15,344 nt of DNA from Acetobacteraceae bacterium (GTDB taxonomy: Bacteria > Pseudomonadota > Alphaproteobacteria > Acetobacterales > Acetobacteraceae), in NCBI GenBank assembly GCA_947475475.1, contig CANJOG010000011.1, positions 1 through 15,344 on the forward strand. The letters are read 5' to 3'. Positions 14,720 to 15,344 of the stretch are shown piece after piece; the stretch's first letter is position 1, and each line of letters begins with the position of its first letter. Made by a program: the position numbers and the translations under genes. The notes beneath the pieces were generated by a model that did no database searches, was not told the DNA's origin, and saw nothing but the letters and a program-made list of their open reading frames with translations.

Positions 14720-15017
14720 GATTCAGAAACTTTCAGAGACCGAACGGGCGGGGCTGGCGGCGGCGGTGCCGGGCTGGAACATGGTCCCGGGACGCGACGC
14801 AATCCAGCGAAGTTTCCGTTTTACCGATTTCAACGCCGCCTGGGGCTTCATGAGCCGGGTGGCGCTACTGGCCGAGCAGCAGGACCATCACCCCGAATGG
14901 TTCAATGTCTGGAACAAGGTGGACATCACGCTCTCCACCCATGATGCGGGCGGGCTGTCGGCGCGGGATGTGAAGCTGGCCCAAGCGATTGATAAGGTAA
15001 TCGCGGCGACGCAATAG
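14718..15017 (+). CDS. phhB: Pterin-4-alpha-carbinolamine dehydratase
   Basis: This 99-aa protein is a full-length PCD/DCoH. It dehydrates 4a-hydroxytetrahydropterin, recycling the cofactor of aromatic amino acid hydroxylases. The core is FRFTDFNAAWGFMSRVALLA followed by EQQDHHPEWFNVWNKVDITL, with the active-site HHPEW pattern, then LSTHDAGGLSARD. No phenylalanine hydroxylase gene is in this window. The start is fixed by a strong ribosome binding site; the longer in-frame extension to 14625 would cover the divergent gene. It appears to be a single-gene unit. Confidence 0.95.
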   Translation: MIQKLSETERAGLAAAVPGWNMVPGRDAIQRSFRFTDFNAAWGFMSRVALLAEQQDHHPEWFNVWNKVDITLSTHDAGGLSARDVKLAQAIDKVIAATQ

Positions 15018-15268
15018 ATCTACAAACACGCCAACCGGATGGAGTCGCGCCGATTCACAGCGTAATTTACGCTTTGGCAAACCAGCCAGAATTGTAAACT
15101 CTCGCCGACGGATGATAAATAACATAATATTATCATATATTTAGACATATATTTCTTTATTGCTTACCGCGTTTATCAAGTTAGCCGTTGACTTATCAGG
15201 CTGCGGAAATTCACTACACAAATCGTCTGCTATCTGATTCTGTTGCTCCGAAGTTTGCGGGGGCGGAG
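15018..15268. other. Spacer with AT-rich segment before transposase
   Basis: No gene is recognised. The segment 15100-15175 is strikingly AT-rich for this genome and includes ATGATAA/TTATCAT arms (15112-15118, 15130-15136). The left end of the insertion sequence should lie somewhere in this spacer, but I could not fix it because the right end is outside the window. Confidence 0.5.
15059..15073. repeat. 15-bp palindrome downstream of phhB
   Basis: AGCGTAA and TTACGCT are perfect 7-bp arms around a single T, 42 bp after the phhB stop. No T-run follows. It could be a weak end-of-transcript hairpin or a binding site. Confidence 0.35.
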
Positions 15269-15344
15269 ATGCGGGGTGAGGACGAACAGACTGGGGCGCT
15301 TTTCACCTATTTGAGCCCGGAGGCTCTGGTGCCGGCGGAACACC
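15269..15344 (+). CDS. IS5/IS1182-type transposase, first 25 codons
   Basis: The frame opens with MRGEDEQTGALFTYLSPEAL and continues VPAEH to the window edge. This is the characteristic start of IS1182-like transposases (often annotated IS5 family), usually followed by a conserved PLR. The catalytic DDE residues lie outside the window, so whether the gene is intact cannot be judged. Confidence 0.75.
   Translation, partial: MRGEDEQTGALFTYLSPEALVPAEH
15269..15344 (+). mobile_element. Left part of an insertion sequence, boundary undetermined
   Basis: Inferred from the transposase start. The true left end should lie upstream, within the AT-rich spacer. No terminal inverted repeat can be assigned without the right end. 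Confidence 0.55.

Noticed and set aside
1..15344. CRISPR array, tRNA, rRNA, phage or defence island
   Set aside because: I saw no regularly spaced repeats, cloverleaf, rRNA segments or phage or nuclease gene sets. Apart from the right-edge transposase the content is core-like.

Overview
The window is GC-rich and densely coded. It looks like a chromosomal stretch of an alphaproteobacterium, probably of the Rhodospirillales type. The clearest marker is the block Suv3-like helicase, S4 RNA-binding protein, FdxA 7Fe ferredoxin, CarD regulator, a gene order I know from alphaproteobacteria. A full TTAA-N7-TTAA box, the CtrA consensus of that class, points the same way. The assignment comes from gene content only. 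I recognised no rRNA, tRNA or CRISPR array.

Left part (1-3683, minus strand): an apparent operon reading toward the window start. Two related proteins of 451 and 387 aa overlap at ATGA. Both look like GGDEF/EAL-type proteins that have lost their catalytic residues. A 246-aa ABC-2 type ATPase follows, then, through a GTGA overlap, its permease, which runs off the window. A CtrA-like box lies in the divergent region before hldE, the ADP-heptose synthesis enzyme (plus strand).

Middle (5391-7328, minus strand): a small MarR-type regulator with a perfect 10-bp inverted repeat just upstream, then an M17 leucyl aminopeptidase family enzyme with all metal ligands at canonical spacing. This segment is visibly less GC-rich than its surroundings.

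RNA/transcription block (7543-12703, plus strand): Suv3-like helicase, S4 protein (GTGA overlap), fdxA and carD. The fdxA-carD gap of 396 bp is non-coding and carries three inverted repeats. CarD here has a roughly 285-residue Lys/Ala/Pro-rich, histone-H1-like N-terminal extension before a normal CarD domain. A strong hairpin with T-runs on both strands separates carD from the convergent Bax-inhibitor-1 family gene.

Right part (12738-15017): single genes in alternating orientation: BI-1/YccA membrane protein (-), ThpR RNA ligase/cyclic phosphodiesterase (+), HExxH metallopeptidase (-) and pterin-4a-carbinolamine dehydratase (+). The start codons of the last two overlap on opposite strands. 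After an AT-rich spacer the window ends inside the first 25 codons of an IS5/IS1182-type transposase.
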